Shown piece by piece: positions 5,407-13,682 of a DNA stretch of 23,368 nt; position 1 is the first letter of the stretch; each line of letters begins with the position of its first letter. The notes beneath the pieces were generated by a model. The model was not told where the DNA came from. It worked only from the letters and a program-made list of their open reading frames with translations, and did not search any database. The DNA comes from a virus, in the IMG/VR virus record IMGVR_UViG_3300047089_000063, positions 1 through 23,368 of that record; one strand, written 5' to 3'. A program made the position numbers and the translations under genes.

Positions 5407-7367
5407 GGTGGGGCAAGGGGGTTACGTAGCTGATACTTAGCCGGGTCAGGATACTGCATCTGCATACCACGCGCCCGTTGTCGACGCGCCGCTGCTGCGT
5501 CCAGGATGGGAGCCAGCGCAGCCTTGGCCCGGTAGGCCATTGGCCCAAGCACAGGCACCGCACTCAGGGCGACACCGCTATACTGCTTTGCCACATCGAT
5601 CGCATTCGGCACGGTGTCGGAGCCGCTTGCCCGAGCCAAATCCTCCGCAGACGCTGAACGACGCAGATCATCGCGCAGCGCCCATAGTCGCTGCATCTGA
5701 TCATCGCTGAGGCTCTGCCATGGGTTCAGCGGTGCGTCTGGATGCCGCGCAGCAACTGCCTCACGCATCATCTGCTGCACCTTGGAATACTGCATCCGGT
5801 TCAAGCTGTCATACAGCTTCGGTTCGCGCGCTTGCAGCAGCTCCATAGCGTCGATCGGCCTCGAGGTCGCCGCATAATTGGAGATGGCGTCGCCAAATCC
5901 AGGGGCTGCCGGTTCAATAGCAGCGTCTACCGCATTCCGTAGCTGCATCAGTTGCCGGGCAGCCGCCTGATTGGAAGGTGTCTCGATTGCTGCCTCTTTG
6001 GACAGTAGGAAATTGATCTGCTTGCGTACGCCCCATAGTTTGGCCGGATCGGTCTCGAGGTTGCCGTCCGCATCGTAGAGCTTGTCCGTCACATTCTTGA
6101 CGACGCGCACGACAGGATCAATCTTGCCATCCGGCCCGTTGAGAATGCTTTGCCCAACGTCGACAATAGGCTGCGCATCCGCCTGGCCCTTGCGCCGGAA
6201 CGCCGCGCCTATATCGGCTTCCAGCTGGTCATCTCGCGCTTTGGTGGCGGCGTTTACATCGAACTGCGAGCCCGCATTGTCGGCGTAGTGGATCTGCCGC
6301 GCGGTGTTGTTGCGGTCGGCCACCTCGCGAGCCTCCTGGCTCACCTCAGTATTGAGGTTGCGCAGCGTCTTGTCTTCACGTGACGCGTTCACCGTCTGCT
6401 CGATCTGGGCAACGGTTGGGTGTGAGCCGTCAACGTAAAGGTTGAGATCCTGCACCCCCGGCTGCTGCTGCTCCAACAGCTTGGTATTCTCGGCCTGGCT
6501 CCGGTTTATCGCCACCTCTTGCGGCGTCATGGCAGCAGCTGTCGCTGGCGTCGGAGCCGCACCAGCGGGCGCAGGTTCGCCTGGCGCGATCAGGCTACCA
6601 TCAGGGCCAACACGGGGTGCCATCTGGTTGGTGGACGGCGCCGGTGGGCCATACTGCTCCGGCGGCACCCGGTTTATCGCCGCGTTCAGCTCGTTCAGTG
6701 TCACCGGCATGGGCCGCATATCGCCTTGCCGTTCGAGGAAGCTGGGTGCCTCTCGCTTGAAAGCGTCCGCCCCGCTGAACTGCACATCCCGGCCACCGGC
6801 AACGCCAGCGCCTGGAGCGAAGAGTTGCAGCGCCGCCAACCCCTCGGGGGTCTGGTTGAGCGTGTTGGTCGCGGGATCGATGGTGAGGCCGCCTGTGCCC
6901 TGCCCCAGGCCCATAAGAGCGTTGATCGGCCACTGAGCCAAGGATGCCAGCCCATGCACGCCTACCATCGCCCCATAGCGCGCACCACGCTCGATCAGCC
7001 CAGCGTCTGGCCCTGGTGCGAGCGTTTTAAGGGTGCTGATGTCGCCCTGTTGGATACGGTCGCGCAGATCTCCGAGCGATGCGATCGGCGGCTGGCTCGG
7101 CGGCGCATTAACGCGCGCCACATCGTCTGGACTGACCACGGTGTCGCCAACCGCGACCGGGATGCCAGTTGGAGGCGCCGCAGCGGGCACGGGAGGCGCT
7201 GGTGGCGGCTGCTGGCCGGGGATCGCCGCTGGCGGTACGTATGAGCCGTCAGGCCCAAACGAGCCCTGCGACTGATCCACAGCATCGTGGCTGGCATATT
7301 CCATCCACGGGCCTGCCGAAGACGGAGACGGCGAGGACGACTGATATTCTTCCCACGGTCCAGCCAC
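5403..7367 (-). CDS. Large virion protein, probable DNA ejection protein
   Basis: The 654-residue product starts at a GTG at 7367, directly after the upstream stop, with GAGAGGG upstream. The N-terminus has two copies of AGPWxEY (residues 2-8 and 18-24), then a long Pro/Ala-rich linker to about residue 95. A possible membrane-active stretch lies around 130-165 (GARYGAMVGVHGLASLAQWP and on). The C-terminal half is helical and polar (for example TEVSQEAREVADRNN and KLYDADGNLETDPAKLWGVRKQINFLL). It is the last of three large genes at the promoter-distal end of the tail operon, where P22-like phages keep ejection proteins gp7, gp20 and gp16. The role is inferred from place, size and composition; no enzyme motif was found. 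Confidence 0.65.
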   Translation of the reverse strand: MAGPWEEYQSSSPSPSSAGPWMEYASHDAVDQSQGSFGPDGSYVPPAAIPGQQPPPAPPVPAAAPPTGIPVAVGDTVVSPDDVARVNAPPSQPPIASLGDLRDRIQQGDISTLKTLAPGPDAGLIERGARYGAMVGVHGLASLAQWPINALMGLGQGTGGLTIDPATNTLNQTPEGLAALQLFAPGAGVAGGRDVQFSGADAFKREAPSFLERQGDMRPMPVTLNELNAAINRVPPEQYGPPAPSTNQMAPRVGPDGSLIAPGEPAPAGAAPTPATAAAMTPQEVAINRSQAENTKLLEQQQPGVQDLNLYVDGSHPTVAQIEQTVNASREDKTLRNLNTEVSQEAREVADRNNTARQIHYADNAGSQFDVNAATKARDDQLEADIGAAFRRKGQADAQPIVDVGQSILNGPDGKIDPVVRVVKNVTDKLYDADGNLETDPAKLWGVRKQINFLLSKEAAIETPSNQAAARQLMQLRNAVDAAIEPAAPGFGDAISNYAATSRPIDAMELLQAREPKLYDSLNRMQYSKVQQMMREAVAARHPDAPLNPWQSLSDDQMQRLWALRDDLRRSASAEDLARASGSDTVPNAIDVAKQYSGVALSAVPVLGPMAYRAKAALAPILDAAAARRQRARGMQMQYPDPAKYQLRNPLAPP

Positions 7368-9731
7368 TTACTGAACCCTCTCCCAATTCGCCTGGCTTGC
7401 TGGATCACCGCCTTTGAACCGATAGCCCCCTTTGATGGTGCCGACAGCAGGAGGAGCGACAGCCTTTGGCGCACTCGCTGTTGATGCTGGCGGTTCGCGG
7501 CTCGGCGCCTGCCCATCCGGCTGCTGCATCTCCCCGGTGCCGGGGTTGTAGATCGGCGCAAAGCCATGCTCGTGGTAGTACTTTGCCTGCCAGTTCGGCG
7601 GCAACACGCCAGTAACGCTGGCATCCTCCATGCCCTTCGCGGCCATTTCGCGCTCATAGACGAACTGCGACCGCGCCCAATTCAGCACTCGCTCGAGCGC
7701 AGCAGGATCGGTTTCAATACCAGGCTGGGCTGCGATGAAGTGTTGGATCTTGGCGTCCGTGACCTGACTTCCTGGCCCCAGTATCTGCTGCAGGATCGCA
7801 CCCGACACCACAGCCAGCGTCTTCTTGGCAGTCTGGATGTTGCCCACGGCGTTCGGATCGACGCCAATGGCTTCGGTTGGCACACCAAGAGACTTGGCGA
7901 CCGAGGCGACCGTGGACAGCCACGGCGCGAAATATCCGGTGTTGATGCCGCCGGTTTTCGCTTTCGCGACCTGGCTCATCCCGTAGTCGATATTCCCGAT
8001 AGCCGACGCCGCCGTTCGTCCTTGGTCAGCGAGTTCTCCAGTCAGCTTGCCAGTGGCCGTGCCCGCCGCCGCTCCCGAGGTCTTCGCCGCCTCCTGCTCG
8101 GTGATGCCGGCCGGGTTCATCGGCACCACCACAGTGGCGCCCCCGCCAGGCTTCGATTGCACGGCACCGACACCGGGAACCATCGTCATTCTAGGCGAGG
8201 GCGGCGTGACCGGAGGATGCACGCCGGTGGTGTCCACGTAGGCGCCCTGCTGTTCGTTCCATACGTAGTGAGCATTCGGCGCGGCAGCGTTCAGCCGCTC
8301 GCCCGTGAGTTGCTTGGTCTGGATGCCGGTGACCGGATCGACGCTGACGCTGTCGGCCTGCATGTAGAGCGCGGCCTGGGCGCGCAGGCTGGCGGCCTGT
8401 GCCTTGGCTTGCGGCGAGTAGGGGAACTGCGTCTCGAGTGCCGTGGCGCGGCGGTTCATCTCGAGCGCTGCCTGGAACTGTGGCGATTGCGTCCCGGTGC
8501 CGGTCGAGGGAGCCGGCTGTGCGGTCGCAGCAGGCGCCGCAGCGGGCTGTGGCTGCCCTGGCTGTGCCGGGGTTGATGCTGGAGCTGCGGCCGCCACGGG
8601 CACTCGTGGACCAGGTGGAGGCGTGCCGTAGTTGCCATCGGCATAGTGGACGCCGCCCTGTGCATCAGGAGCGTCCCCGACTTTGCCATTGGGGTAGGTG
8701 AACTGGGGAGCTGCTGGAGGCCCTCCAGGCGCCGCTGTGGGCCCTGGTGGCGCCACCGGCGCATTGGAGGCCACCTGGTATGACGGCGTCCCACGGCCTC
8801 CTGCGGGCGCAGCGGATGCAGTCGTGGTGCCCCCGCCGATCTGCTGTTGCAGTTGCAGCGCAGTGGCCGAGCGCCGCTGCATCTCTGCCTGGGTGTCCTT
8901 GGGCCGCAGGTAGTATTGCGAGACCGCGGCTGCCTTAGCCGCTGGCCCCTGTGCCTCGGCAATCTTCGCCGCTGCCGGCGCCTCGCTGCCCTTCAGCTCG
9001 CGCACCACGTTGTCAAGTTGCTCATCGAGGGGGGAGCCGTCCGGCGAATGGCCGTATGCGTCCGTATAGGCTTGCAGGCGTGGGCCGGCCCACTGGAACA
9101 GCCCTGCGGAGTTGCCGTTGTCGCCGCGGCCGGTGGCCGGGTTGGCGACGCTCTCGTGCAGCGCGTTGGCTGCCAAGGCTGTGGCTGTGTCCGGGTCAAT
9201 GCCGCGCTTGATCAACCCGTCGCGGACAGCGGTGGCGTTGTTGAAGGCGGCCGGCTCGATAGTCGCGGAAGGTGTCGTGGCTACGCTGCCGGGCGTGGTC
9301 CCTGTCGTGCCCCCATACCCCGGCTGCCCTGGCAATGGTGCGTTGGATCTGGCCAGCGCGTCCGTCAGACCTGGCGCTGTGATCAACCCCATCTTGTACT
9401 GGTCCTGGACCGGCACGGTCTGGTTGACCAGCATCTGCAGCGACTGCTCGTCCGGCAGCGTCGGGGGCGCGTACTTCGCCAAGCCCTGCGACTGCAGCAC
9501 CCCGACCCCCTGCGCATACGCCTGCGCGCGCGCCGCTGGGTCTTTGATGTTCAGCAGCCCAGCCGCAAGACGCCCGACCTGCTCATGGTCAGCAGCGGTC
9601 AGATCCATTTGCTGGCCCTGGATCGCCAGTTGGTTCTTCTGGAGCTGCTGGCCGGTCAGACCCGACGCCGAGTTAAACAGGATGTTCTCGTCGGGGAACG
9701 GCGAGTCGATGTGTTGCGTGAACCCGGACAT
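7368..9731 (-). CDS. Virion protein with tail-lysozyme domain
   Basis: The ATG at 9731 forms TGATG with the preceding stop; an in-frame GTG at 9740 is the alternative. The product has 787 residues. After a helical N-terminus, residues about 160-295 resemble a phage tail lysozyme: AVRDGLIKRGIDPDTATALA, NALHESVANP with a likely catalytic Glu near 193, and SAGLFQW at about 208-214. Such domains cut peptidoglycan locally during DNA entry. A Pro/Ala/Gln linker spans about 300-430. The C-terminal half is helical (QTAKKTLAVVSGAILQQILG) and ends with GGYRFKGGDPASQANWERV. Size and place suit an internal virion protein that is ejected, like T7 gp16 or P22 gp16. The domain call is from pattern, not alignment. 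Confidence 0.72.
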   Translation of the reverse strand: MSGFTQHIDSPFPDENILFNSASGLTGQQLQKNQLAIQGQQMDLTAADHEQVGRLAAGLLNIKDPAARAQAYAQGVGVLQSQGLAKYAPPTLPDEQSLQMLVNQTVPVQDQYKMGLITAPGLTDALARSNAPLPGQPGYGGTTGTTPGSVATTPSATIEPAAFNNATAVRDGLIKRGIDPDTATALAANALHESVANPATGRGDNGNSAGLFQWAGPRLQAYTDAYGHSPDGSPLDEQLDNVVRELKGSEAPAAAKIAEAQGPAAKAAAVSQYYLRPKDTQAEMQRRSATALQLQQQIGGGTTTASAAPAGGRGTPSYQVASNAPVAPPGPTAAPGGPPAAPQFTYPNGKVGDAPDAQGGVHYADGNYGTPPPGPRVPVAAAAPASTPAQPGQPQPAAAPAATAQPAPSTGTGTQSPQFQAALEMNRRATALETQFPYSPQAKAQAASLRAQAALYMQADSVSVDPVTGIQTKQLTGERLNAAAPNAHYVWNEQQGAYVDTTGVHPPVTPPSPRMTMVPGVGAVQSKPGGGATVVVPMNPAGITEQEAAKTSGAAAGTATGKLTGELADQGRTAASAIGNIDYGMSQVAKAKTGGINTGYFAPWLSTVASVAKSLGVPTEAIGVDPNAVGNIQTAKKTLAVVSGAILQQILGPGSQVTDAKIQHFIAAQPGIETDPAALERVLNWARSQFVYEREMAAKGMEDASVTGVLPPNWQAKYYHEHGFAPIYNPGTGEMQQPDGQAPSREPPASTASAPKAVAPPAVGTIKGGYRFKGGDPASQANWERVQ

Positions 9732-10399
9732 CAGGCCCACCCCAGATCAGCGCCTGGCATCTGCGCGTAGGTGGAGGCGCCACCGCTACCACCAAGCCAA
9801 TTCTGGAACCCCTGGTTGTTCATGAGGCCATTGGCCGCGGTGCCGATGCCCTTGGCGATGTTGCCGTAGATGCTGGCATCCGCCCCCGCCTGGCCGACAT
9901 CGACGTTCGCGATGTTCGCCGCCCCGCCGGTAGCCGCGTTGGCAATACCGCCAGCCGCCGACAGGCCGGACCCACTTAGCTGCTGCAGCCGGTTCCAGTA
10001 GTTGCCGAAGTCGCTGTTCGCCAGGCCCTGCCCGAACGTCTGCTCAGCCTTCAGCGCAGCGCCAGAGCGCGTGAACCCTCTCGCCGCCGCTCCGGCATCC
10101 ACCGCCCGCAGACCCTCGTTCATCTGCCACTGGTATCCAGGGCTGGTCTGATAGGTGCTCATCGCCTTGTTCGCCGCATCCTGGCCACCAAGCCCTAGCA
10201 GGTCATACTGCTGCTGGTTCGCTGGAACACCAGTCGTCGTCCACGGCGACAGTTGGTTGGTGGCAGTCTGGATGCCCTGATTGAGCGCATCTCTGGCAGC
10301 CGACGCCCCCTTGTCGATGGCGTTCTTCTGCATGATGCCGCCGGCAATGCCAGCAACAGCACTCACACCGGCTCCAACCGCAGCGGCGGCGAACGGCAT
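9731..10399 (-). CDS. Probable DNA transfer/ejection protein
   Basis: The ATG at 10399 follows the cupin stop by two bases; the longer upstream frame is a shadow. The 222-residue product begins with a glycine-zipper hydrophobic segment (FAAAAVGAGVSAVAGIAGGI), then a polar helix AARDALNQGIQTATNQLSPW. Next is a block common in short-tailed phage transfer proteins: SPGYQWQMNEGLRAVDAGAA, RSGAALKAEQTFGQGLAN and FGNYWNRLQQLSG. The end is Gly/Ala-rich with more hydrophobic patches. It probably inserts in or crosses the cell envelope during ejection, with the two large proteins encoded just downstream (coupled TGATG to the lysozyme gene). Family recognised from the SPGYQWQ-to-NYWNRL pattern; exact role inferred. 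Confidence 0.7.
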   Translation of the reverse strand: MPFAAAAVGAGVSAVAGIAGGIMQKNAIDKGASAARDALNQGIQTATNQLSPWTTTGVPANQQQYDLLGLGGQDAANKAMSTYQTSPGYQWQMNEGLRAVDAGAAARGFTRSGAALKAEQTFGQGLANSDFGNYWNRLQQLSGSGLSAAGGIANAATGGAANIANVDVGQAGADASIYGNIAKGIGTAANGLMNNQGFQNWLGGSGGASTYAQMPGADLGWA

Positions 10400-10401
10400 C
10401 G

Positions 10402-10755
10402 CTAGTCCTCCTCGAAGCTCAGATGATGTTCCTCGGCCACCGCAGGCTCGTCGGCCTCGAGGTGGTCCGCGTTGTGTATACATGCCAGTAGAACGCCGGG
10501 AGTGAGCGTCAAAAAGCTGTGCATGACGTGGGCCGGTATGCGGATCGTGGCCGGCGCGCAGTACTCGGTCGGCCCGTCATCATCGCCGTCGCGCCACAGC
10601 CGAACGCGACCCTGCAGCAGGGCCGTCAGGTGACCGTGGTGGTGCGCGTGTTGGGGTAGCAGCGTGTCGGCATCGGGGACGCGATAGACTTTCATGTAGA
10701 TGCCAGCGTATACACTTACGCTCACCGTCTCGGGCTGGTTAGGGGCGCGCTTCAT
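10402..10755 (-). CDS. Small cupin-domain protein
   Basis: The start is the ATG at 10755, overlapping the dioxygenase stop (ATGA); the longer frame is a shadow. The 117-residue product is a single beta-barrel cupin. Motif 1 is LLPQHAHHHGHLTALLQGRV with candidate metal ligands His36, His38 and His42, and motif 2 is APATIRIPAHVMHSFLTLTPG with His76 or His79. The tail (HLEADEPAVAEEHHLSFEED) is acidic. The conserved barrel and histidines suggest a metal- or small-molecule-binding protein rather than a structural one. It lies in the tail operon between a dioxygenase-like gene and the ejection genes, so it may act with the dioxygenase or end up in the virion. Substrate unknown. Confidence 0.7.
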   Translation of the reverse strand: MKRAPNQPETVSVSVYAGIYMKVYRVPDADTLLPQHAHHHGHLTALLQGRVRLWRDGDDDGPTEYCAPATIRIPAHVMHSFLTLTPGVLLACIHNADHLEADEPAVAEEHHLSFEED

Positions 10756-11306
10756 CTCTCCACCCGTAGGCACACGATCATTGTGGTGCGTTGCGTGGTG
10801 CCGTCGTTGGTCATCGAGTGAGGGCGGAGATTGTCGAACTCGAAGATTTCGCCCTCGCGAAACACCTGCTCGTCGCCATCGCACTCCACCACGCAGCGGG
10901 CATTCGCCTCCAGCACGATGTAGCATTTGAAGTTGTAGCGCTGGGCATGCCAGGCTGCCGCGTCGCTGTGCCGCTCAATGCGCCCACCTGGCGGCAGACG
11001 CGTACAAAGTATCCCACCAAGTTCCACCGATCTCTGCGACGCCATCAGCGTCCACACGACCGGATGCAGCGACGGCAGCTTGTCCCACACTGGATAGAAC
11101 ACGCACTGGCCGGGGCGATTGTAGTCGGCAGGCTCATGAAGGGTGGATCTGTCGAAGTACCTGATCCAGAGGTCGGTCATGGCGCGATGAGCGGTTCCGT
11201 CGCGCTCCTTGCGCTCGGCATATAGGCCCCACTCGGGCACAGCCTGTAGCTCGGCCAAGATCGGAGCGACGTTCAGCCCTGCATGGATCAATCGGAAGTT
11301 CCGCAT
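10752..11306 (-). CDS. Aspartyl/asparaginyl beta-hydroxylase-like dioxygenase
   Basis: The 184-residue product has a strong GGAGG (11311-11315) before its ATG. The C-terminal half carries the Asp/Asn beta-hydroxylase pattern: GGRIERHSDAAAWHAQRY with His113 and Asp115, VVECDGDEQVFREGEIFEFD, then NLRPHSMTNDG with His163, and Arg173 in TQRTTMIVCLR. His, Asp and His would bind Fe(II), and the Arg would bind 2-oxoglutarate. All expected metal ligands are present, so it is probably active. The family hydroxylates Asp or Asn side chains in proteins, and related enzymes act on small molecules. Its place inside a tail operon, coupled to a cupin, suggests a virion or host-surface target. That target is inference. 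Confidence 0.78.
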   Translation of the reverse strand: MRNFRLIHAGLNVAPILAELQAVPEWGLYAERKERDGTAHRAMTDLWIRYFDRSTLHEPADYNRPGQCVFYPVWDKLPSLHPVVWTLMASQRSVELGGILCTRLPPGGRIERHSDAAAWHAQRYNFKCYIVLEANARCVVECDGDEQVFREGEIFEFDNLRPHSMTNDGTTQRTTMIVCLRVER

Positions 11307-11321
11307 CGTCCCTCCGGGGAA

Positions 11322-11348
11322 GGGCGCCAGCCATTGTGACTGGCGCCC
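11322..11348 (-). other. GC-rich hairpin before dioxygenase gene
   Basis: GGGCGCCAG (11322-11330) and CTGGCGCCC (11340-11348) form a perfect 9-bp stem with a 9-base loop, just upstream of the dioxygenase ribosome binding site. On the transcribed strand it is followed by TTCCCC, so it lacks the T-run of a terminator. It sits in the only sizeable gap (11307-11443) within the virion operon, which otherwise holds no convincing gene. RNA processing, stability or translational control are possible. Confidence 0.5.
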
Positions 11349-11443
11349 GACCCTACCTGCGGCGTAGGATGATCTTGACCTTCACGGCCACGACCACCAC
11401 TATCCACGGCAGGAGTTTGAGGCGCCTGCCGGCATTTCCATAT

Positions 11444-11674
11444 CTAGCACTTTCCTGGCCGATTGCGCCGCTCGTCGATCGCCTTCTGTAGCGCTCCCGC
11501 TACCTCTTCCGGCGCATCGTCAGGCGCCACCCCTACAGCATGCCGCCAGCCGTTCTGCGTGCGGATGTAGATGCCGTGCCAGCAGCCGTGATCTCTGTCG
11601 CCGGTGGTAACCCAGGTGACCTGATCGCCCAGTTGCTGCTCGACGTGCCGCCGGATGTCCTCGAGCCACTCCAT
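11444..11674 (-). CDS. Hypothetical small late protein
   Basis: The ATG at 11674 shares its A with the preceding stop (TGATG); an upstream in-frame start at 11749 would lie inside the neighbour. The 76-residue product starts MEWLEDIRRHVEQQLGDQVT, an amphipathic helix. A strand-rich centre (WVTTGDRDHGCWHGIYIRTQ) follows, then a final helix PEEVAGALQKAIDERRNRPGKC. It looks like a small folded alpha/beta protein. The operon place suggests a minor tail or assembly factor. I do not recognise the family. Confidence 0.6.
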   Translation of the reverse strand: MEWLEDIRRHVEQQLGDQVTWVTTGDRDHGCWHGIYIRTQNGWRHAVGVAPDDAPEEVAGALQKAIDERRNRPGKC

Positions 11675-12201
11675 CAACGTGCCCGCCTCGCCCGAATACT
11701 CCCCGAGGCCGTCGCGCTGCTGCTGCCAGCCGCCAACGCCACCAGCCACACCGTCACGGTCGCCGTCCCATTGTACCGTCGCGTCGCGGTATTCATGACC
11801 TGGTTAATCCCCCCGGTCGGAAACGTCGCCATGATCTGCGTATCGATGCTGTCGATGCCGACTGCAAACGTCACGTGTGTGCCGCTGCCGGTCGCCAACC
11901 CCACATTGCCGGACACGTCCCAGTCGCCCGCCGTCAGATCCAGCGACACAACATTCGTAACCACGTTGTCCGACAGTCCCACCCCACCGGCCGATGCGGT
12001 CATGAACTCGCCAATTTGCCCCGCCGTGGCCTCGCTGCCGTCAGTCACGCCGGCCTTCGCCATAACCTTCTGCGTAATGCTATCCAGCCGGTCAGCGACG
12101 TTCTGGTGAAATCCCGTCCATGCGTCCGAATGCCGTCCGTCGTCCGCCACCGGCGGGTCGTTGGCCGGCGGTTGCAACCGTGGGGGCAGCGTCACGGACA
12201 T
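11674..12201 (-). CDS. Hypothetical late protein, likely minor tail component
   Basis: The ATG at 12201 shares its A with the gp10-like stop (TGATG). The product has 175 residues. It has a proline-rich N-terminus and a helical stretch HSDAWTGFHQNVADRLDSIT. A beta-rich region with repeated small polar residues follows (VVTNVVSLDLTAGDWDVSGN, HVTFAVGIDSIDTQIMATFP, RRYNGTATVTVWLVALAAG). The basic tail is SIRARRAR. The beta part looks like a surface-exposed virion domain such as those in decoration or fibre proteins. Position directly after the tail hub gene would also suit a tail-tip protein. No family assigned. Confidence 0.6.
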   Translation of the reverse strand: MSVTLPPRLQPPANDPPVADDGRHSDAWTGFHQNVADRLDSITQKVMAKAGVTDGSEATAGQIGEFMTASAGGVGLSDNVVTNVVSLDLTAGDWDVSGNVGLATGSGTHVTFAVGIDSIDTQIMATFPTGGINQVMNTATRRYNGTATVTVWLVALAAGSSSATASGSIRARRAR

Positions 12202-13682
12202 CAGCCGCCCACCCCTGCCGTGATGTCCGCACTTAGGGCGTAGAAAGTCGCCCGGCTGACAGTCGTCACCCGGAACATGCGTTCACGAAAACTACCCAGC
12301 CGCGTCGTCACCATGCGCTGCGTCCGCCGCGTGGCCCCGGAGCGCGTCAGAACGCGCGGCGCCGACCAGGTGATGCCAGCGTCGTCCGACCACTCCAGCG
12401 TCACCGGCGCCTCGTTGATCTCCATCTCCAGTTCCAACCGTGAGCAGAACGCCCGGTTGGTATCGGCCCACAGCGGCGGTGTGATGTATTGCCGCGCTAC
12501 CTCGGTGCCGAACTCCTGGCCCACCTCCGGGTTGAGCAGCGCGAGCCGTCCCGTCGTGCGTTCGGCGAATATCTGATTGATCGATGAAAGTTGCGGCCCG
12601 GTGCAGCGCCACCCGCCGGTCACGTCCACCGAGCTGGCGCGCTCGTGCCAGACCTGTGTCGCGCAGTCATACACCAGCGTCCGTGAGGTCAGGTCGAGCA
12701 CATAGAACGTATGCCCGTTCTGGCTATAGGCCCAGGCGTTGTTGATATCGGTCAGCGGAATGAATCGCAACAGGTCTTCGATGGCGTGCGTCGATATCCG
12801 CTTCGCTTTCATCCCAACGGAGCGCATCACCATCCAGTCAGCGGTGACCCAGAACAGCGAGCCATCCGCGATGGCGCATGTCTTGGCCGACAGCGTGCCG
12901 TGCTGGATGACCCCGCCCGACTGGCGCCGGAACGGAAAGAACGAGAAGCCCGGCGTCGTCTCCAGCCCGGACGATCCGGCGTCATACCAGATCTCCACCG
13001 AGCGATCGCCGATGAACCACAGCAGGCCGCCCAGCGACATGACGCGCCGCACGATGTCGCTGTCGGCGTCGGCGTAAGCGAAGTCGAGCGCATCGTAATC
13101 CAGCGGATCGAACAGGCGCGAGGCGAAGAACCGCCCGTCTTCGGCGGTATAGACAAAGTATCCGTCGAGGTAGGTCACACTGCGCGCGCCGGAAAAGTCC
13201 CCACCGATCTGGTTCAGCGGCCCGTCATGCGCGCAGGTAAAGGCGTTCGGTGGCACACACACCACGCACGCGGTCGGCCCGCAGGCGATCGTGGAGAGGA
13301 TGTGCTGCGGATAGTCCGGCAGCGACGGGAAACCGACAAAGCCCAGGTCGGTGATCGTCAGCGTGCCGCCGACCGAGACCGAGCGGCGAAAGAAGCTCCC
13401 TCCGCTTACGGCGTAGAGCACCCCGGCAATATCGCAGTTCATGGCGTTGATCGGGCCGCCGCCAAGCCGCTCGCCGGTATCGTCCATCCCCGGCGTCGGC
13501 ACCAGCGCGGCGGCGGTTCGGCTGTCGGCGGGTTCCGCCTCCGCCATGAGATTGACGAGCCGCTTGTGCTGCAAAGCCGGACTGTTGTGCTGATAGCTTT
13601 CGAGCGGGAACGGGATACGCCGCATTCCCGTCTTCGGCGCGGCAGCCAATGCGGATGCAGTATCGCTCACAGGGAAAACCAT
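12201..13682 (-). CDS. P22 gp10-like packaged-DNA stabilisation / tail hub protein
   Basis: The ATG at 13682 is used (493 residues); an in-frame GTG at 13688 is an alternative. Both overlap the tailspike end and have weak ribosome binding sites. The protein matches the layout I know for the phage stabilisation family of P22 gp10 (about 470 residues). After an N-terminal segment with IPFPLESYQHNSPALQHKRL come repeated beta-propeller-like strands: GVLYAVSGGSFFRRS, GYFVYTAEDGRFFASRLFDP, LGGLLWFIGDRSVEIWYDAG, YSQNGHTFYVLDLTSRTLVY and WHERASSV. The C-terminal half continues in beta strands (FCSRLELEMEINEAPVTLEW). gp10 forms a hexameric ring that plugs the tail after DNA packaging. Similarity is at motif level, so orthology is likely but unproved. 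Confidence 0.72.
   Translation of the reverse strand: MVFPVSDTASALAAAPKTGMRRIPFPLESYQHNSPALQHKRLVNLMAEAEPADSRTAAALVPTPGMDDTGERLGGGPINAMNCDIAGVLYAVSGGSFFRRSVSVGGTLTITDLGFVGFPSLPDYPQHILSTIACGPTACVVCVPPNAFTCAHDGPLNQIGGDFSGARSVTYLDGYFVYTAEDGRFFASRLFDPLDYDALDFAYADADSDIVRRVMSLGGLLWFIGDRSVEIWYDAGSSGLETTPGFSFFPFRRQSGGVIQHGTLSAKTCAIADGSLFWVTADWMVMRSVGMKAKRISTHAIEDLLRFIPLTDINNAWAYSQNGHTFYVLDLTSRTLVYDCATQVWHERASSVDVTGGWRCTGPQLSSINQIFAERTTGRLALLNPEVGQEFGTEVARQYITPPLWADTNRAFCSRLELEMEINEAPVTLEWSDDAGITWSAPRVLTRSGATRRTQRMVTTRLGSFRERMFRVTTVSRATFYALSADITAGVGG

Noticed and set aside
8847-9770. Long plus-strand frame of 307 codons opposite the lysozyme gene
   Set aside because: Composition is typical of the antisense of a GC-rich gene and no domain is visible; the minus-strand protein has clear motifs.
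11353-11440. Minus-strand peptide with a hydrophobic segment (LLPWIVVVVAVKVKIIL)
   Set aside because: No ATG, GTG or TTG start upstream of the hydrophobic part and no ribosome binding site; kept only as a curiosity in the gap.
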